Of a stretch of DNA of 49,067 bases, positions 47,832 to 49,067 are shown piece by piece. The DNA is from an uncultured Collinsella sp. (lineage in GTDB: Bacteria; Actinomycetota; Coriobacteriia; Coriobacteriales; Coriobacteriaceae). The stretch lies in assembly GCA_900544995.1 (NCBI GenBank), contig UQXC01000009.1, positions 1-49,067 of the forward strand, given 5' to 3'. Position numbers and translations under genes: made by a program. Each line of letters begins with the position of its first letter. Within the stretch, counting starts at the first letter, position 1. Under the pieces are notes generated by a model. That model was given only the letters and a program-made list of their open reading frames with translations, was not told the DNA's origin and made no database searches.

Positions 47832-48353
47832 ATGCCCCAGCAGTACAAAATCGACAAGGTTGCAGAGATCGAGTCCCGTATCGCCGAGAACGCCGGTCTG
47901 TTCGTCGTCAACTACAACGGTCTGACGGTTAAGCAGGCTCAGGAGCTGCGTCATCAGCTTCGCGAGTGCGGCGCCGAGATGAAGGTCTACAAGAACAACC
48001 TGGTCAAGATCGCTCTCAAGAACCAGGAGCAGCCCGAGCTCGACGAGATTCTCGCCGGCCCCGTCGCTTATGTGTTCTACGAGTCCGAGCCGGTCGAGGC
48101 CGCTAAGGCCCTTAAGGACTTCTCCGCTCAGTCCAAGGGCGTCCTTGAGATCAAGGGCGGTATCTCCGACGGCAAGGCCGTTTCCGCTGATGATGTTAAG
48201 GCTATCGCCGAGCTGCCCACCAAGGATCAGCTTCTCGGCCAGATCGCCGGTCTCATCTCCGGTTTCGCTCGCGACATCGCTGTCTGCGTCAACGGCGTTT
48301 CCTCTGGTCTCGCTCGTTCGATCCAGCAGGTCTCCGAGCAGAAGGCAGCCTAG
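47832..48353 (+). CDS. rplJ: 50S ribosomal protein L10
   Basis: Base of the ribosomal stalk, anchoring L7/L12 dimers. MPQQYKIDKVAEIESRIAENAGLFVVNYNGLTVKQAQELRHQLRECGAEMKVYKNNL is the typical N-domain; the C-terminal helix binds L12. 173 aa. SD GAGGAGG. Preceded by its own promoter, L10 leader and attenuator. Confidence 0.96.
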   Translation: MPQQYKIDKVAEIESRIAENAGLFVVNYNGLTVKQAQELRHQLRECGAEMKVYKNNLVKIALKNQEQPELDEILAGPVAYVFYESEPVEAAKALKDFSAQSKGVLEIKGGISDGKAVSADDVKAIAELPTKDQLLGQIAGLISGFARDIAVCVNGVSSGLARSIQQVSEQKAA

Positions 48354-48455
48354 TCGCTGTTTTCACCCGCGGCGGCAACGCCGCACCCCTGGCGCATTCG
48401 CGCCGTGTTTTAACTGATCTCCGTGCATCCGCACGGAAACCGAAAGGACTTAGAA

Positions 48456-48833
48456 ATGGCTAAGCTTACCACCGATGAGATCATCGATGCTCTTAAGGAA
48501 ATGACCCTTCTCGAGGCTTCCGAGCTCGTCAAGGCTATCGAGGACACCTTCGGCGTTTCCGCCGCTGCTCCTGCCGCTGTTGTCGCCGCTCCCGCTGCTG
48601 GCGCTGCTGAGGCCGAGGAGAAGACCGAGTTTGACGTCGTGCTCGAGGGCTTCGGCGACAACAAGATCCAGGTCATCAAGGCCGTCCGTGAGCTCACCAA
48701 CCTTGGCCTGAAGGAGGCCAAGGAGGTCGTCGAGGGCGCTCCCAAGGCTGTTCTCGAGGGTGCCAAGAAGGAGGACGCCGAGGCTGCCAAGGAGAAGCTC
48801 GAGGCTGCTGGCGCTGCTGTCACCCTCAAGTAA
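48456..48833 (+). CDS. rplL: 50S ribosomal protein L7/L12
   Basis: Stalk dimer that recruits translational GTPases. N-terminal dimerisation domain, Ala-rich hinge (AAPAAVVAAPAAGAAEAEE) and C-domain with VIKAVRELTNLGLKEAKEVVE. 125 aa. ATG 48456 after AAAGGA; the open frame from 48423 includes the leader only. rpoB would normally follow but a strong terminator comes first. Confidence 0.96.
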   Translation: MAKLTTDEIIDALKEMTLLEASELVKAIEDTFGVSAAAPAAVVAAPAAGAAEAEEKTEFDVVLEGFGDNKIQVIKAVRELTNLGLKEAKEVVEGAPKAVLEGAKKEDAEAAKEKLEAAGAAVTLK

Positions 48834-48860
48834 TCAGGCTTTCTCGCCAGATTTCTTTGC

Positions 48861-48901
48861 AGACGGGGTTCGCGTTGCGAGCCCCGTCTTTTTTGTTTTT
48901 C
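48861..48901 (+). terminator. Terminator after rplL
   Basis: AGACGGGG-tt-CGC pairs with GCG-ag-CCCCGTCT and is followed by tttttgttttt. The remaining ~165 bp of the window are A+T-richer and hold no gene. Confidence 0.92.
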
Positions 48902-49067
48902 GGTCCCTCGACATCGGTAGCTCAAACTGCCATATTCTGTGATTTGCGTCGTATCGGGTACCCTGCCGTTGGGCAATAAAATTGCACCATTCGAGCAATA
49001 ATTTGCGTTGACGGTTGATTTCCGATCTCAGCCGAACACATTGAGCAAATAGGCCATTCCCGCAGTT

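Overview
The window is high-GC bacterial chromosome. Codon use, the tuf/secE/nusG/ribosomal-protein block, a FeoA-FeoB fusion, a LAxTG-type wall anchor and the mix of actinobacterial and Firmicutes-like families suggest an anaerobic gut actinomycete of the Coriobacteriia, most like Collinsella. That placement is inference from gene content; no database search was possible. No insertion sequence, prophage, CRISPR array or replication origin was seen.

Layout. 1-7.4 kb: the 3' part of a clpC-type unfoldase, a RelB/DinJ-type antitoxin with a PIN toxin, the dipeptidase pepD, a hipBA module and the manganese exporter mntP. 7.6-13.1 kb: one forward housekeeping operon disA-ispD-ispF-cysS-rlmB-rae1, with a strongly folded ~100-nt element between cysS and rlmB. 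13.1-14.5 kb: a one-gene HTH-HipA fusion with its own operators. 14.7-19.9 kb: the conserved translation block, tRNA-Thr, then tRNA-Tyr/Thr/Met, tuf, rpmG, tRNA-Trp, secE, nusG, rplK, rplA, including an L1 autoregulatory site. 20.1-25.2 kb: leucine biosynthesis, leuL-leuA-leuC-leuD-leuB, with a readable attenuator. 25.4-31.1 kb, reverse strand: a metallophosphoesterase coupled to a ParB-like/BMP fusion, mscS and a wall-anchored 5'-nucleotidase. 31.2-35.1 kb, reverse strand: an ABC importer of the TrpXYZ type and a WYL regulator. 35.3-37.5 kb, reverse strand: asnS and a stand-alone glucose-type PTS IIA. 37.7-47.3 kb, mostly forward: an esterase, feoAB, a YbaK-type deacylase, an MFS exporter, a GH13 glycosidase, a DNA glycosylase, an unknown reverse gene and an aminotransferase. 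47.6-48.9 kb: the L10 leader, rplJ and rplL.

How the parts fit. In most bacteria rplK-rplA-rplJ-rplL are contiguous. Here rplA ends at a strong terminator and rplJ-rplL lies about 28 kb away with its own promoter, L10 leader and attenuator. The 28 kb between them hold amino-acid synthesis, transport and carbohydrate genes.

The most unusual content is in the intergenic DNA. At least six families of palindromic repeats occur. One family has a conserved ~55-nt core (three copies at two loci) enclosed in long inverted arms whose sequence is different in every copy but always self-complementary. The copy at 47381-47597 is a 217-bp nested palindrome whose right outer arm supplies the -35 box of the rplJ promoter. 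Other families are a 62-bp tandem hairpin array before feoAB, an iterated 18-bp motif between tRNA-Thr and the tRNA-Tyr operon, and hairpins placed right behind stop codons.
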